Numbered from the stretch's first letter, positions 41,879 to 49,914 are shown. The stretch is DNA of 56,027 nt from Akkermansiaceae bacterium UBA3385 (GCA_002358905.1 DEPT01000011.1:45240-101266), one strand, 5' to 3'. Numbers and translations: made by a program. The notes: generated from the sequence alone by a model not told the origin.

Positions 41879-41918
41879 ACCTCGCGGGGGAAGGGAAAAC
41901 CCATGTCCCCCGCGAGGT
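41879..41918. promoter_or_regulatory. Perfect 13-bp inverted repeat between purF and sigma factor
   Basis: Arms 41879-41891 and 41906-41918 are perfectly complementary, with a 14-nt loop. No U tract follows on either strand, so it is not a standard intrinsic terminator; possibly a rho-independent variant, RNase III site or protein-binding site. Confidence 0.55.
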
Positions 41919-41928
41919 TGAAATCGCC

Positions 41929-43827
41929 TTACAGTACGAACTCGCGAGCCTTGCCGCTTGTCTTTTCGTACCAGTCGATGTATGTCTTGTTGATGAGGGT
42001 GTATCCGCCGGGGGTCGGGTAATGGCCGCTGAAATACCAGTCACCGCAGGGGGCTTCGATGGCATCATGTAGACCGTCCAGACTCTGGTATATTACCTGA
42101 ATTTCGCAGGGAGAATCATCCGGCGTGACCATACGGGAGATTTCGGCCGTGATTTCATCTTCACTCAGGGCTGCGTAGATGCGGCGCACAGGATTTGTGC
42201 GCTTATCTGCAGGCTGGGTGAGCTGGTAGCGGCATTCGTTGTACACATCAGTGATGATGTTGGCAATCCCCTTGCGGTGCAGCAGGTTGATGGCTGCCAG
42301 GAAAGCTACGAACTGCCCCATCTCGCTCATGTCGATACCGTAGAAGTCTGGGTAACGCACCTGCGGAGCAGAGGATACGATGACAATCTTGCGGGCCTTC
42401 GTGCGGGAAAGCAGACGCAGCAGACTCATCTTCAGTGTAGTGCCGCGCACGATGGAGTCATCAATGGCTACGAGTACTTCGTCCGGGCCCACAGCACCGT
42501 AAGTCAGGTCGTATACCATGGATGCCATCTGCTTGCGGCTGCTGGCTTCGGAAATGAACGTGCGGAGTTTGATGTCCTTGTGCGCAATCTTTTCAGCTCG
42601 GGGCCAGCGACGAAGGATAAGCTCGTTGATGAGCTCCTCACTCATGGTACCGTTCCGGAATGCTTCCAGCATGGCCTGAGAAACCTTGTTGCGACGATAG
42701 GCTCGCAAACCTTCCAGCAGACCGTAGTACGAAACTTCGGCGGTGTTGGGAATGAAGGTGATGGCGGCCTTGGAGAAATCGCTGCCGTCCAGACTGGCTA
42801 CCACTTGCTCCGTGAGGTTTGCTCCCAGGGCCTTGCGCTCGCGGTAGATAACAGGGTCATTGCCGCGGGAGGTGTAGATATCCTCAAAACAGCAGGGGGT
42901 GAACTTGCCGGGTGTGGTGTATTCCTTGATGGTCACCTGACCATCTGCTTTCACCAGTATCATGTTGGCGGCGGGCAGTTCCTTCACTTCGGAGTCTTCA
43001 ACCTCCATCACGCTCATGAGGGGCACTCGTTCGCTGGCTATGGCGATGAACTCATCCGTCTGGATGTAATAGCAGTGGCGGATGCCGTTCGGATCACGCA
43101 GACAGAAGAAATCTCCATTGCCGGTGGCGCCCATCAGAACATAGCCGCCATCCCAGTCCTTGCAGGATTTGCCAATGACATCATAGAGATTGAGTTCTTC
43201 TGAGATAATCTGCGGAATCTCACGACCATCAACGTTCTTGTTGCGCAGTTCACGGTAAAGGTCAGTATGAGCCTCGTCCAAGTGGTATCCCACTTCTTCC
43301 AGAATGGCCTGGGTGTTGTTATCGAATACCGGATGCTGGCCTCGGGCCATAAGCTTTTCGTGCAGTTCCTCCACATTGGTCATGGAGAAATCGCCCTGCA
43401 GCATCAGGGTGCGGGTGGGCCAGTTAGAGCGGCGCAGGAAGGGGTGGCAGCTGCCTTCTTCATACTGCACACCGCTGTTGCCGTAGAGCATGTGCCCCAT
43501 CAGCACCTCTCCACCGAAGTTGAAATGCTTCTTGAAGGTGATGGCGTCCGTGCCGTTGATGATGCCATCTTCACGCATGTGGCGAAGGTTGCGCTGTTGC
43601 GTGGTGAAGAGGTTTGTCAGGGCAGAACCGCCAACTGCGCGGGAGCGGAAGATGTACGGCTCACCCAGCGGCATGTTCAGTTTGATGCTGCCGAACCCGG
43701 CTCCATCCTGGCCGCGATTGCGCTGCTTTTCCATGAGCAGGAAAAGCTTGTTGAATGCCCACTCCGGGTTTCCATACTTTTCTTCGAAGTAGGAAAGAGG
43801 TTTGAGCAGTCGTATTGCTGCAGACAT
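41929..43827 (-). CDS. purF: Amidophosphoribosyltransferase-like protein (PurF) with degenerate glutaminase site
   Basis: A 632 aa long-form PurF of the Bacteroidetes-like type, making phosphoribosylamine from PRPP in purine synthesis. The phosphoribosyltransferase part is intact: PRPP loop VLVAIDDSIVRGTT at 452-464. The Ntn-hydrolase part is not: the mature N-terminal Cys is absent (protein starts MSAAIRLLKP), the loop normally HxRYST reads HMLYGNSG (112-119) and the usual GNFN reads GDFS. The codon just upstream of the ATG is TGT, matching the position of the missing Cys. Start is supported by AAAGGAG 8 nt upstream. 21 bp after purM. Confidence 0.85.
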   Translation of the reverse strand: MSAAIRLLKPLSYFEEKYGNPEWAFNKLFLLMEKQRNRGQDGAGFGSIKLNMPLGEPYIFRSRAVGGSALTNLFTTQQRNLRHMREDGIINGTDAITFKKHFNFGGEVLMGHMLYGNSGVQYEEGSCHPFLRRSNWPTRTLMLQGDFSMTNVEELHEKLMARGQHPVFDNNTQAILEEVGYHLDEAHTDLYRELRNKNVDGREIPQIISEELNLYDVIGKSCKDWDGGYVLMGATGNGDFFCLRDPNGIRHCYYIQTDEFIAIASERVPLMSVMEVEDSEVKELPAANMILVKADGQVTIKEYTTPGKFTPCCFEDIYTSRGNDPVIYRERKALGANLTEQVVASLDGSDFSKAAITFIPNTAEVSYYGLLEGLRAYRRNKVSQAMLEAFRNGTMSEELINELILRRWPRAEKIAHKDIKLRTFISEASSRKQMASMVYDLTYGAVGPDEVLVAIDDSIVRGTTLKMSLLRLLSRTKARKIVIVSSAPQVRYPDFYGIDMSEMGQFVAFLAAINLLHRKGIANIITDVYNECRYQLTQPADKRTNPVRRIYAALSEDEITAEISRMVTPDDSPCEIQVIYQSLDGLHDAIEAPCGDWYFSGHYPTPGGYTLINKTYIDWYEKTSGKAREFVL

Positions 43828-43835
43828 ACAGTTGT

Positions 43836-43842
43836 CTCCTTT
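43836..43842 (-). promoter_or_regulatory. Shine-Dalgarno of purF
   Basis: AAAGGAG 8 nt upstream of ATG 43827. One of the few clear Shine-Dalgarno sites in this window; it fixes the start downstream of a TGT codon. Confidence 0.85.
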
Positions 43843-43848
43843 GGAAAA

Positions 43849-44862
43849 TTACTTGCGCACGGTCACCTTGATGCCCTTACCTTCGCGCATGGTGCCGATG
43901 ACAGTGCCACCGGGGCCTGCGGTAAGAGCTTGTTCAACCTGGTCGGGGGAGACGATGGCTACCCAGCCGATACCCATGTTGAAGGTATGGAAGCGGTCTT
44001 CTGCATCAACAAACTGAAGTACCTTCTGGGCGGGCTCGTTGTTCCAGTAGGGGATTTCGAGGTCAGCCCCCTTATCGCCAAGGAAACGCTCCAGGTTCTC
44101 GGGCAGACCACCGCCGGTGATGTGGGCATAGGCCTTCGGGGTAATGCTGAGCTTGCGCATGTCGTACACTACGTCATGATACAGGCGGGTGGGGGCGAGC
44201 AGGTCGCGCAGTTCTTCCTTGGTGAGCAGGTCGGGGTTCTGGGCCAGTACGCGGCGGACAAGGCTCCAGCCGTTGGCGTGGAAACCATCACTGGGGTAGC
44301 CGATGAGGATATCGCCCACAGCCACCTGAGAGGGGTCAATCATTTCGCTCTTTTCTACGCAGCCGATGCTGAAACCAGCCATTTCCACGAGGCCCTCAGG
44401 TACTACACCGGGCATTTCGGCCGTTTCACCACCTGCCAGGATGCAGTTGCAGCTTTCGAGATAGTCGCACATACCAGCCACCAGACGAGTGATGCGGGGC
44501 CGTTCTGTTTCCAGGTTGGAGATGCCGAGGTAGTCGAGGAACATGAGGGGATCACCACCGGTGGTAAGGAGGTCATTCACGTTCATGGCCACCAGATCTT
44601 TGCCGGCGGTCTCGAGCATGTCCATATCAAAAAGAATTTCGGTCTTGGTGCCCACGCCGTCCGTTCCGGTCACGATGACCGGCTCCTTGTAGGAGGAAAG
44701 GTCGTAAGCTGCTGCAAAAAGACCGAAAGCATTGCAAAGCTGGCGGTTTTTCTGCGTGCGCTTTACGTGTGCACTGATATCAGAAACAAAAGACTGCGCC
44801 TCAATAGTGTCGACGCCGGACTGCTTGTAAGTGAGATTGCCGGACATAATAGCTTGAATCAT
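43849..44862 (-). CDS. purM: Phosphoribosylformylglycinamidine cyclo-ligase (AIR synthetase)
   Basis: ATP-dependent ring closure of FGAM to AIR in purine synthesis. Motifs: TGTDGVGTK, VAMNVNDLLTTGGDPL, ILAGGETAEMPG, HANGWSLVRR, AHITGGGLPENL and a C-terminal MGIGWVAIV. 337 aa is typical. Start at 44862 (MIQAIMSGN) or 44847; a promoter TTGCCA-17-TATAAT gives a leader of about 10 nt to the first. First gene of the purM-purF operon. Confidence 0.95.
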   Translation of the reverse strand: MIQAIMSGNLTYKQSGVDTIEAQSFVSDISAHVKRTQKNRQLCNAFGLFAAAYDLSSYKEPVIVTGTDGVGTKTEILFDMDMLETAGKDLVAMNVNDLLTTGGDPLMFLDYLGISNLETERPRITRLVAGMCDYLESCNCILAGGETAEMPGVVPEGLVEMAGFSIGCVEKSEMIDPSQVAVGDILIGYPSDGFHANGWSLVRRVLAQNPDLLTKEELRDLLAPTRLYHDVVYDMRKLSITPKAYAHITGGGLPENLERFLGDKGADLEIPYWNNEPAQKVLQFVDAEDRFHTFNMGIGWVAIVSPDQVEQALTAGPGGTVIGTMREGKGIKVTVRK

Positions 44863-44879
44863 CGCTTGGATGCGCGAGT

Positions 44880-44908
44880 ATTATACATGAGAAATGTCCT
44901 TTTGGCAA
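44880..44908 (-). promoter_or_regulatory. purM-purF promoter
   Basis: TTGCCA (44903-44908), 17 bp spacer, perfect TATAAT (44880-44885), 17 nt to ATG 44862. Confidence 0.85.
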
Positions 44909-44953
44909 GCCGATTCTGCTGCCTTTTTCCAACTGATTTATAACATGTGAACG

Positions 44954-44987
44954 AAAAGCGCACCTGCTTGATATCAAGCAGGTGCGC
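44954..44987 (-). terminator. Terminator of ABC transporter operon (30-bp perfect palindrome)
   Basis: 44958-44987 is a perfect 15-bp inverted repeat centred on GATATC, with minus-strand TTTT (44954-44957) right after and an A-rich stretch before. It lies 21 bp past the ABC ATPase stop. Confidence 0.88.
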
Positions 44988-45008
44988 GGTAAAAAAGGTT
45001 TGTCTTGT

Positions 45009-46079
45009 TCAGCGGTTCCTGTGTCGCATGCAGATGCGGTATTTGACGCGGTCTGACTCGTGGTTGCACTCTACACTGGAGCAGAGCTCGCTGATGACGC
45101 GATTGCCTTCAATATCCACGGGCTCGGCACCAAAAGGCAGGAGCACTTCCATGCTCATTTCACGGGTGTGTTCGGAGTATCGGAAATAGAAATCCAGCGT
45201 ACCTTTGTCCATGGGCATCATGCGGAACAGGACGTTGCCGATAAGTTGGGCCTTGCGCATGCTTTCGCGGGTAAGGAAATACTTATTGCAGTATGCCTGC
45301 CATTCGGACTTGAGCAGGAAACGGTCATAGTCCGGGCTGTGGAATGCAAAGTGAAAATCGCGGATGCGGTTCACAAACACGCGCGTGCGCTCGCGCTTAG
45401 GATGCTCGAATATCTCTTCCGGAGTGCCGATTTCGTAGATGATGCCGTCATCCATGTAGACCACACGAGTGCTGACGTCTCTCGCAAAGCTCATTTCGTG
45501 CGTCACGATGGCCATGGTCATTCCTTGCCGTGCGAGGGCTCGGATAACGGAGAGCACCTCGCTCACCATGGTGGGATCCAGTGCGGAAGTCGGCTCATCG
45601 AACAAGATGATTTCCGGATCCATGGAAAGGCAACGTGCTATGGCGGTGCGTTGTTTCTGGCCGCCGGAAAGCTCATCCGGCATGGCATTTGCTTTTTCCG
45701 CCATGCCAACCATCTTCAGTAGTTCTCTGGCTTTGCTTTCTGCTTCGGCGCGGCTCTTGCCCAGTAGCTTCATCGGCCCTATGCAGACATTCTCCAGTAC
45801 GGAAAGATGATTGAAAAGGTTGAAGGACTGGAATACCATGCCCATTTTCTGGCGAAGCCTGGACGCATTGACTCGTCCGTTGAGCACTTCCTCGCCATCA
45901 ATGACGATGCTGCCGCCCGTGGGATGCTCCAGCAGGTTGAGACAACGCAGGAAAGTGCTTTTGCCGGTGCCTGAAGGCCCGATGATAGAGATGACCTCAC
46001 CACATTTGATATTCAGATTGACATCGCGCAATACCTCAAGAGTGCCGAATTTTTTCTGAAGGTGTTTAATTTGAATCAT
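45009..46079 (-). CDS. Amino-acid ABC transporter ATP-binding protein with C-terminal extension
   Basis: A GlnQ/HisP-type ATPase for a polar amino-acid importer. Walker A GPSGTGKS (34-41), signature LSGGQKQR, Walker B IILFDEPTSALDP and switch His in IVTHEMSF. The core ends near 245; an extra domain of about 110 aa (246-356) follows, with several aromatic residues and Cys-containing tail (RICMRHRN), not present in ordinary GlnQ (about 240 aa). Its role is unknown, perhaps regulatory. Cotranscribed 35 bp after the permease fusion. Confidence 0.9.
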   Translation of the reverse strand: MIQIKHLQKKFGTLEVLRDVNLNIKCGEVISIIGPSGTGKSTFLRCLNLLEHPTGGSIVIDGEEVLNGRVNASRLRQKMGMVFQSFNLFNHLSVLENVCIGPMKLLGKSRAEAESKARELLKMVGMAEKANAMPDELSGGQKQRTAIARCLSMDPEIILFDEPTSALDPTMVSEVLSVIRALARQGMTMAIVTHEMSFARDVSTRVVYMDDGIIYEIGTPEEIFEHPKRERTRVFVNRIRDFHFAFHSPDYDRFLLKSEWQAYCNKYFLTRESMRKAQLIGNVLFRMMPMDKGTLDFYFRYSEHTREMSMEVLLPFGAEPVDIEGNRVISELCSSVECNHESDRVKYRICMRHRNR

Positions 46080-46114
46080 CGTTTCTTATGAATGGGAGGA
46101 AAGTTTTCAGGAAA

Positions 46115-47635
46115 TCAGCATACCTTGTTGCCAATGCGGTCAAGGATGTAGGTGAAGAGCCAGGCAATCAGGAAATACATGAGTGCCACCATGAGAAGCG
46201 GGAAGAAGGGGTCGAACGTGCGCCCGCGGATGATGTAGGATGCTCGGGTCAGGTCGGCCACGGCTACATAACCCACAATGGAGGTGTTCTTGATGAGGGA
46301 AATCAGCTCGCCCTTGTAAACCGGTAACACGCGGCGGATGGCTTGCGGCAGCACGATATGGCAGAACGTTCTGACTGGGGTGAAACCAAGTGCAATGCCT
46401 GCTTCCGTCTGGCCTTTATCAATGCTGCTGATGGAGGTGCGGAACATTTCGCTGACGTAGGCCGCAAAGTTCATGGCAAAGGTGATGATGGCCACTGGTG
46501 TGTTGTCGAACTGCGTAAAGGCCACATAGCACATCATCATCAGCAATACCAGAATCGGAGTGCCGCGCATGACGTCAATATACACCTTGGCAATGTTGCT
46601 CAGTACGCGGTTCTTGCTCATGCGCAGGTAGCAGATGAAGGCGCCCAGCACTGTGCCAAGTAAGGCAGAGAAGAAAGAGATATGCAGGGTTACTTTCAAA
46701 CCGTCCCACAGGAGCATGTAACGGCGCTCCTCGATGATGTTGCGGTAGAAACTGCGCTTGACACTGCCCCAGACTCCCAGGTTCTGTTCGCCTTCATTGC
46801 CTTTTACAATGGAGGGGTGGGCGTTCTTGGTCAGAACGGCCACGCGGGAGTGGCTGTCATAGTAGGGCTCGGAAAAGAGAACACTTTCGGCGCGTTCGTC
46901 GGTTATGAGAATGCCGGAAGCGGCCATGTCTGCCTTGCCTGTGGTGGTGGAGGCGATGAGGGAATCATATTCCATTTCCACGATTTCCACCGGGCGGTTG
47001 ATGTACACAGAGAAGCGCTGTATCAATTCAGCATCGAAACCTGCTATCTTCTCGTTTTTGATGAATACGATAGGTTCGGTGCAGGGCTCCATGGCCACGC
47101 GGATGGGCTCACCCTGGGTGGGCAGGGGCAGATTCGGCATTTCTGCTGTGTCGAAATGCTTAATCCAGCGTTCCATAATCTGCTGAAGTTCACCGGTGGA
47201 TTTCAGCTGCTGAATGAATGCATTGAACTGATTACAAAGCTCGGCATTGTGTTTGCCGAAAACAACACCCATCTGGCAGGGCGGGACGGGGCTGTCCGGG
47301 AGAATGGTCACACCCTGGGTCTTTCTCACCAGCGCGTAGCAGATAACATCGTCCATGATGGCGCCATCGCATTTTTCCTGCTGGAGAGAGAGCATCATGT
47401 CTGCTTCCGTATCAAATCGGTCCAGTTTGATATCCGGATAATTCTCCTCCACGTAAATATCCTGAACGGTGGATGAGGGCACGGCCAGCACGCGACCACG
47501 CAAATCTTCAAAGCAAGCTATCTTCTCACTGGCTTGCTGTGAGGCTGCAACGGTAGCCTCCGAACCCTGCGCCGGAGCCGCAGCGAGCATGACATAAGCA
47601 ACTAAAGTTGCTACAATATGAAGTGTTTTTTTCAT
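46115..47635 (-). CDS. Amino-acid ABC transporter: substrate-binding domain (apparently permuted) fused to permease
   Basis: A 506 aa protein with signal peptide MKKTLHIVATLVAYVMLAAA. The mature protein begins with what is normally the second lobe of a type II binding protein (FEDLRGRVLAVPSSTVQDIY, GAIMDDVICYALV, GELQQIMERWIKHF; about 38-160), then the usual first lobe (IRVAMEPCTEPIVF, IAGFDAELIQRF, ILITDERAESVLFSEPYY; about 165-265), then a HisM-type permease of five TM helices (about 285-500) with the EAA-loop AGIALGFTPVRTFCHIVLPQA. Lobe order is inverted relative to the family. ATG 47635 is preferred over TTG 47644. Confidence 0.85.
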   Translation of the reverse strand: MKKTLHIVATLVAYVMLAAAPAQGSEATVAASQQASEKIACFEDLRGRVLAVPSSTVQDIYVEENYPDIKLDRFDTEADMMLSLQQEKCDGAIMDDVICYALVRKTQGVTILPDSPVPPCQMGVVFGKHNAELCNQFNAFIQQLKSTGELQQIMERWIKHFDTAEMPNLPLPTQGEPIRVAMEPCTEPIVFIKNEKIAGFDAELIQRFSVYINRPVEIVEMEYDSLIASTTTGKADMAASGILITDERAESVLFSEPYYDSHSRVAVLTKNAHPSIVKGNEGEQNLGVWGSVKRSFYRNIIEERRYMLLWDGLKVTLHISFFSALLGTVLGAFICYLRMSKNRVLSNIAKVYIDVMRGTPILVLLMMMCYVAFTQFDNTPVAIITFAMNFAAYVSEMFRTSISSIDKGQTEAGIALGFTPVRTFCHIVLPQAIRRVLPVYKGELISLIKNTSIVGYVAVADLTRASYIIRGRTFDPFFPLLMVALMYFLIAWLFTYILDRIGNKVC

Positions 47636-47672
47636 GTTGTACAACCCGGGGGGGGAATCGCCCCGCGCGCGA

Positions 47673-47700
47673 ATATTAACACACCTTTGCTTTTTTGCAA
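47673..47700 (-). promoter_or_regulatory. Proximal promoter of ABC transporter operon
   Basis: TTGCAA (47695-47700), 16 bp spacer, TAATAT (47673-47678); leader about 30 nt and unusually GC-rich, including a run of eight C. Confidence 0.65.
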
Positions 47701-47778
47701 GCTAAATGTTAGCTGTTCTGCAGCTTATTCCCAAATCGTCCACTATTTAATCTCAGTCGCAAAATATACGCGTTTCCT

Positions 47779-47882
47779 GAAAAGGAAGTCACCCGGGAGC
47801 CGAAGCCCCCGGGTGCCCAACTACCCTATGAATCGGACCCTTTCGAGCCCGGGAACCTTGTTTTACGTCCGGTCCCGAAGAC
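47779..47882 (-). ncRNA. Putative structured RNA with its own promoter, unassigned
   Basis: About 104 nt downstream (minus strand) of a TTGACG-17-TAAGAT promoter. The 5' part can pair CGGGACC with GGUUCCCG around a 13-nt loop; the 3' part has an 11-bp stem with UUCG tetraloop (47790-47800 with 47805-47815), followed by a pyrimidine-rich ACUUCCUUUUC that may terminate. It lies between a gene on the same strand (stop 47959) and the ABC operon. It does not fit tmRNA, RNase P, SRP RNA or a riboswitch I recognise; 6S RNA or an amino-acid-sensing leader are possibilities. Confidence 0.5.
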
Positions 47883-47888
47883 GTGGCT

Positions 47889-47917
47889 ATCTTATCTGCT
47901 TTTGCGTATCGCGTCAA
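47889..47917 (-). promoter_or_regulatory. Promoter of putative structured RNA
   Basis: TTGACG (47912-47917), 17 bp spacer, TAAGAT (47889-47894); +1 expected near 47882, with no start codon at hand, unlike the protein-gene promoters here. Confidence 0.75.
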
Positions 47918-47958
47918 GCGTAAATCTAAAAAATATTGATTTTTTTAGTTTAGTGTTA

Positions 47959-48414
47959 TTAATAATTTAGGTGTTCATTAATAAGTGCCTGAGCTCGTTT
48001 TGCGCAGAAAGCCACACAGCGTTCACACGGACGCGTTGCATAATATGTTGATGTCCGTTCGCTAGGGCGGGCAGAGCTTTCCATTTCTTCGTCAAGGTGA
48101 AGCAGTTCCCGGCAGTTGAGGGTACCGAACTCATTCCTGAAGTCGTCCGCCAGGGCGCGAGTGAGCGAAAAAATGATTTCTTTATCTTCCGGATTGCCGG
48201 TGAGATTTCCTTTGCAGAATCCTGCCACCATGCACAGACCGGAAAAAGCGCCGCAAGTGCCGCGCATGCGGCCAAGCCCTGCACCAAAGGCAGAAGAAAA
48301 GCGGAGAGCTGCTTCTTCGTTCATGCCTATCTGGTCAGCCAGCGCTGCAAAAACAGACTGGGCGCAATTAAAACCCTGGTGAAAATAGTGGAGAGCCTTG
48401 TCCTCGGTGTTCAT
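47959..48414 (-). CDS. C_GCAxxG_C_C family protein
   Basis: A 151 aa cytoplasmic protein. Family cysteine pattern: FNCAQSVFAA (Cys17), GTCGAFSGLCMVAG with FCKG, LNCRELL and the C-terminal cluster CERCVAFCAKRA. These Cys-rich proteins probably bind a metal or cluster and often accompany redox genes; the precise role is unknown. Start 48414 is set by a near-consensus promoter TTGACA-17-TATGCT ending 7 nt before the ATG. A longer open frame reaching further upstream on this strand is the shadow of asnS. Confidence 0.85.
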   Translation of the reverse strand: MNTEDKALHYFHQGFNCAQSVFAALADQIGMNEEAALRFSSAFGAGLGRMRGTCGAFSGLCMVAGFCKGNLTGNPEDKEIIFSLTRALADDFRNEFGTLNCRELLHLDEEMESSARPSERTSTYYATRPCERCVAFCAKRAQALINEHLNY

Positions 48415-48421
48415 AGTGGTG

Positions 48422-48450
48422 AGCATACGCTTGCGCTCATGGTTTGTCAA
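48422..48450 (-). promoter_or_regulatory. Promoter of C_GCAxxG_C_C gene (leaderless geometry)
   Basis: TTGACA (48445-48450), 17 bp spacer, TATGCT (48422-48427), 7 nt to the ATG at 48414. Confidence 0.85.
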
Positions 48451-48485
48451 TTCTGGTTTTTTTGCTCGCCATGCGGCGGGGCAGG

Positions 48486-48494
48486 TGCTACAAT
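48486..48494 (+). promoter_or_regulatory. asnS extended -10 element
   Basis: TGC-TACAAT (hexamer 48489-48494) ends 10 nt before the asnS ATG; no good -35 at 16-18 bp. Confidence 0.5.
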
Positions 48495-48504
48495 TCCCAT
48501 AGAC

Positions 48505-49875
48505 ATGAAGATTCAGCGTACTTTGGTAAAACATGCATTGGTCAGCGAGACCCCTGCAGAGCAGATTCTGGTTGAAGGTTGGGTGCGTACCCGCCGTGAT
48601 TCGAAGACTTTTTCCTTCCTGGAAGTGAACGATGGTACCAGCCTGGCTTCCATTCAGGTGGTGGCAGATGCAGGTATTCCCGGGTATGAGGACATCAGTC
48701 GCATGACGACAGGTTCCTCCATTAGCGTACTCGGGCGTCTGGTGGAAAGCCCCGGTAAGCAGAAGTGGGAGATTCAGGCTACGGAAATCAAGCTTGTCGG
48801 CCCCTCTCCGGAAACGTATCCTTTGCAGAAGAAGGGGCACTCTCCGGAATTCCTGCGCACCATTGCACACCTGCGCCCCCGCACAAACCTGTTTGGGGCA
48901 ATCTTCCGCACTCGTTCCCGCATGGCCGCAGCAGTGCACCAGTTCTTCCTGGAGCGTGATTTTGTCTGGGTGCACACCCCCATCATCACCGCCAGCGACT
49001 GCGAAGGTGCTGGTGAGATGTTCCATGTGACCACACTTGACCCTTTGGCGGAAAATAAGGGGTACGAGAACGATTTCTTCGGTAAACCTGCTAATCTGAC
49101 GGTTTCTGGTCAGCTGGAGGGCGAAACCTTTGCCTGTGCATTGAGCAATATCTATACCTTTGGCCCCACCTTCCGTGCTGAGAACAGTAACACTTCCCGC
49201 CATGCTGCCGAGTTCTGGATGATTGAGCCCGAAATCGCGTTCTGCGATATCTACGGGGACATGGAGATTGCTGAATCCTTCATCAAGCATATCGCCCGCA
49301 CCATGCTCGCCGATACCAGCGGGGATTTCGAGTTCTTCTGCAAGTTTGTGGATAAGGGGCTGCGCGCTCGTCTGGAAGAGGTGGCAGAGAAACCCTTTGT
49401 CCGCTGCTCCTACACCGAGGCCATCGAAATCATGCAGGCCAGCGGCGAGAAGTTCGAATACAAGCCCTACTGGGGCATGGATCTCCAGACGGAACACGAA
49501 CGCTTCCTGACGGAAAAACACTTCAAGTGCCCGGTAATCGTTTATAATTATCCGAAGGAAATCAAGCCTTTCTACATGCGTCTCAATGATGACGGCAAGA
49601 CCGTGACGGCTATGGACGTGCTCGTTCCCGGCATTGGCGAAATCATCGGTGGCAGCCAGCGCGAGGAACGTCTCGATGTGCTGGAGGGTAACATCGAGCG
49701 TATGGGGATGGACATGGAGGCCTATTACTGGTACAACGACCTGCGCCGTTTCGGTACAGTTCCGCATGCTGGCTTCGGCGTAGGCTTCGAGCGCCTTATC
49801 ATGTTCGTGACCGGCGTGCAGAACATCCGCGACGTGCTGCCGTTCCCGCGTACTCCTCGTAATTGCGAGTTCTGA
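48505..49875 (+). CDS. asnS: Asparaginyl-tRNA synthetase
   Basis: Class IIb synthetase charging tRNA-Asn. The N-terminal OB-fold anticodon domain (about 15-105: ILVEGWVRTRRDSKTFSFLE) is followed by the catalytic core: motif 1 region RTRSRMAAAVHQFF, motif 2 FRAENSNTSRH plus EPEIAF, motif 3 GFGVGFERLIMF. The 456 aa length is normal. Start 48505 (MKIQRTL) is chosen since the frame upstream to 48097 lies antisense to the C_GCAxxG gene. lpxK has its own promoter just downstream. Confidence 0.96.
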   Translation: MKIQRTLVKHALVSETPAEQILVEGWVRTRRDSKTFSFLEVNDGTSLASIQVVADAGIPGYEDISRMTTGSSISVLGRLVESPGKQKWEIQATEIKLVGPSPETYPLQKKGHSPEFLRTIAHLRPRTNLFGAIFRTRSRMAAAVHQFFLERDFVWVHTPIITASDCEGAGEMFHVTTLDPLAENKGYENDFFGKPANLTVSGQLEGETFACALSNIYTFGPTFRAENSNTSRHAAEFWMIEPEIAFCDIYGDMEIAESFIKHIARTMLADTSGDFEFFCKFVDKGLRARLEEVAEKPFVRCSYTEAIEIMQASGEKFEYKPYWGMDLQTEHERFLTEKHFKCPVIVYNYPKEIKPFYMRLNDDGKTVTAMDVLVPGIGEIIGGSQREERLDVLEGNIERMGMDMEAYYWYNDLRRFGTVPHAGFGVGFERLIMFVTGVQNIRDVLPFPRTPRNCEF

Positions 49876-49877
49876 TG

Positions 49878-49906
49878 TTGACTTGAGCCGCAGCAGCTGT
49901 TAGGAT
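49878..49906 (+). promoter_or_regulatory. lpxK promoter (leaderless geometry)
   Basis: TTGACT (49878-49883), 17 bp spacer, TAGGAT (49901-49906), 8 nt to the ATG at 49915. Confidence 0.75.
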
Positions 49907-49914
49907 AGCGTAAG

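Noticed and set aside
43267..44943. 558-codon + strand frame
   Set aside because: Complement of purM and purF; no start context or motifs.
47640..47680. Run of eight C with flanking GC near the ABC operon as a repeat or site-specific element
   Set aside because: Single occurrence, no flanking direct repeats or second copy; treated as GC-rich leader only.
47758..47882. Interpretation as tRNA, tmRNA or SRP RNA
   Set aside because: No acceptor/T-arm geometry, no tmRNA tag frame and no GGAAGCAGCC-type SRP motif on either strand.
48415..49767. Long minus-strand frame continuing upstream of the C_GCAxxG gene
   Set aside because: It is antisense to asnS, and the C_GCAxxG gene has its own promoter and start at 48414.
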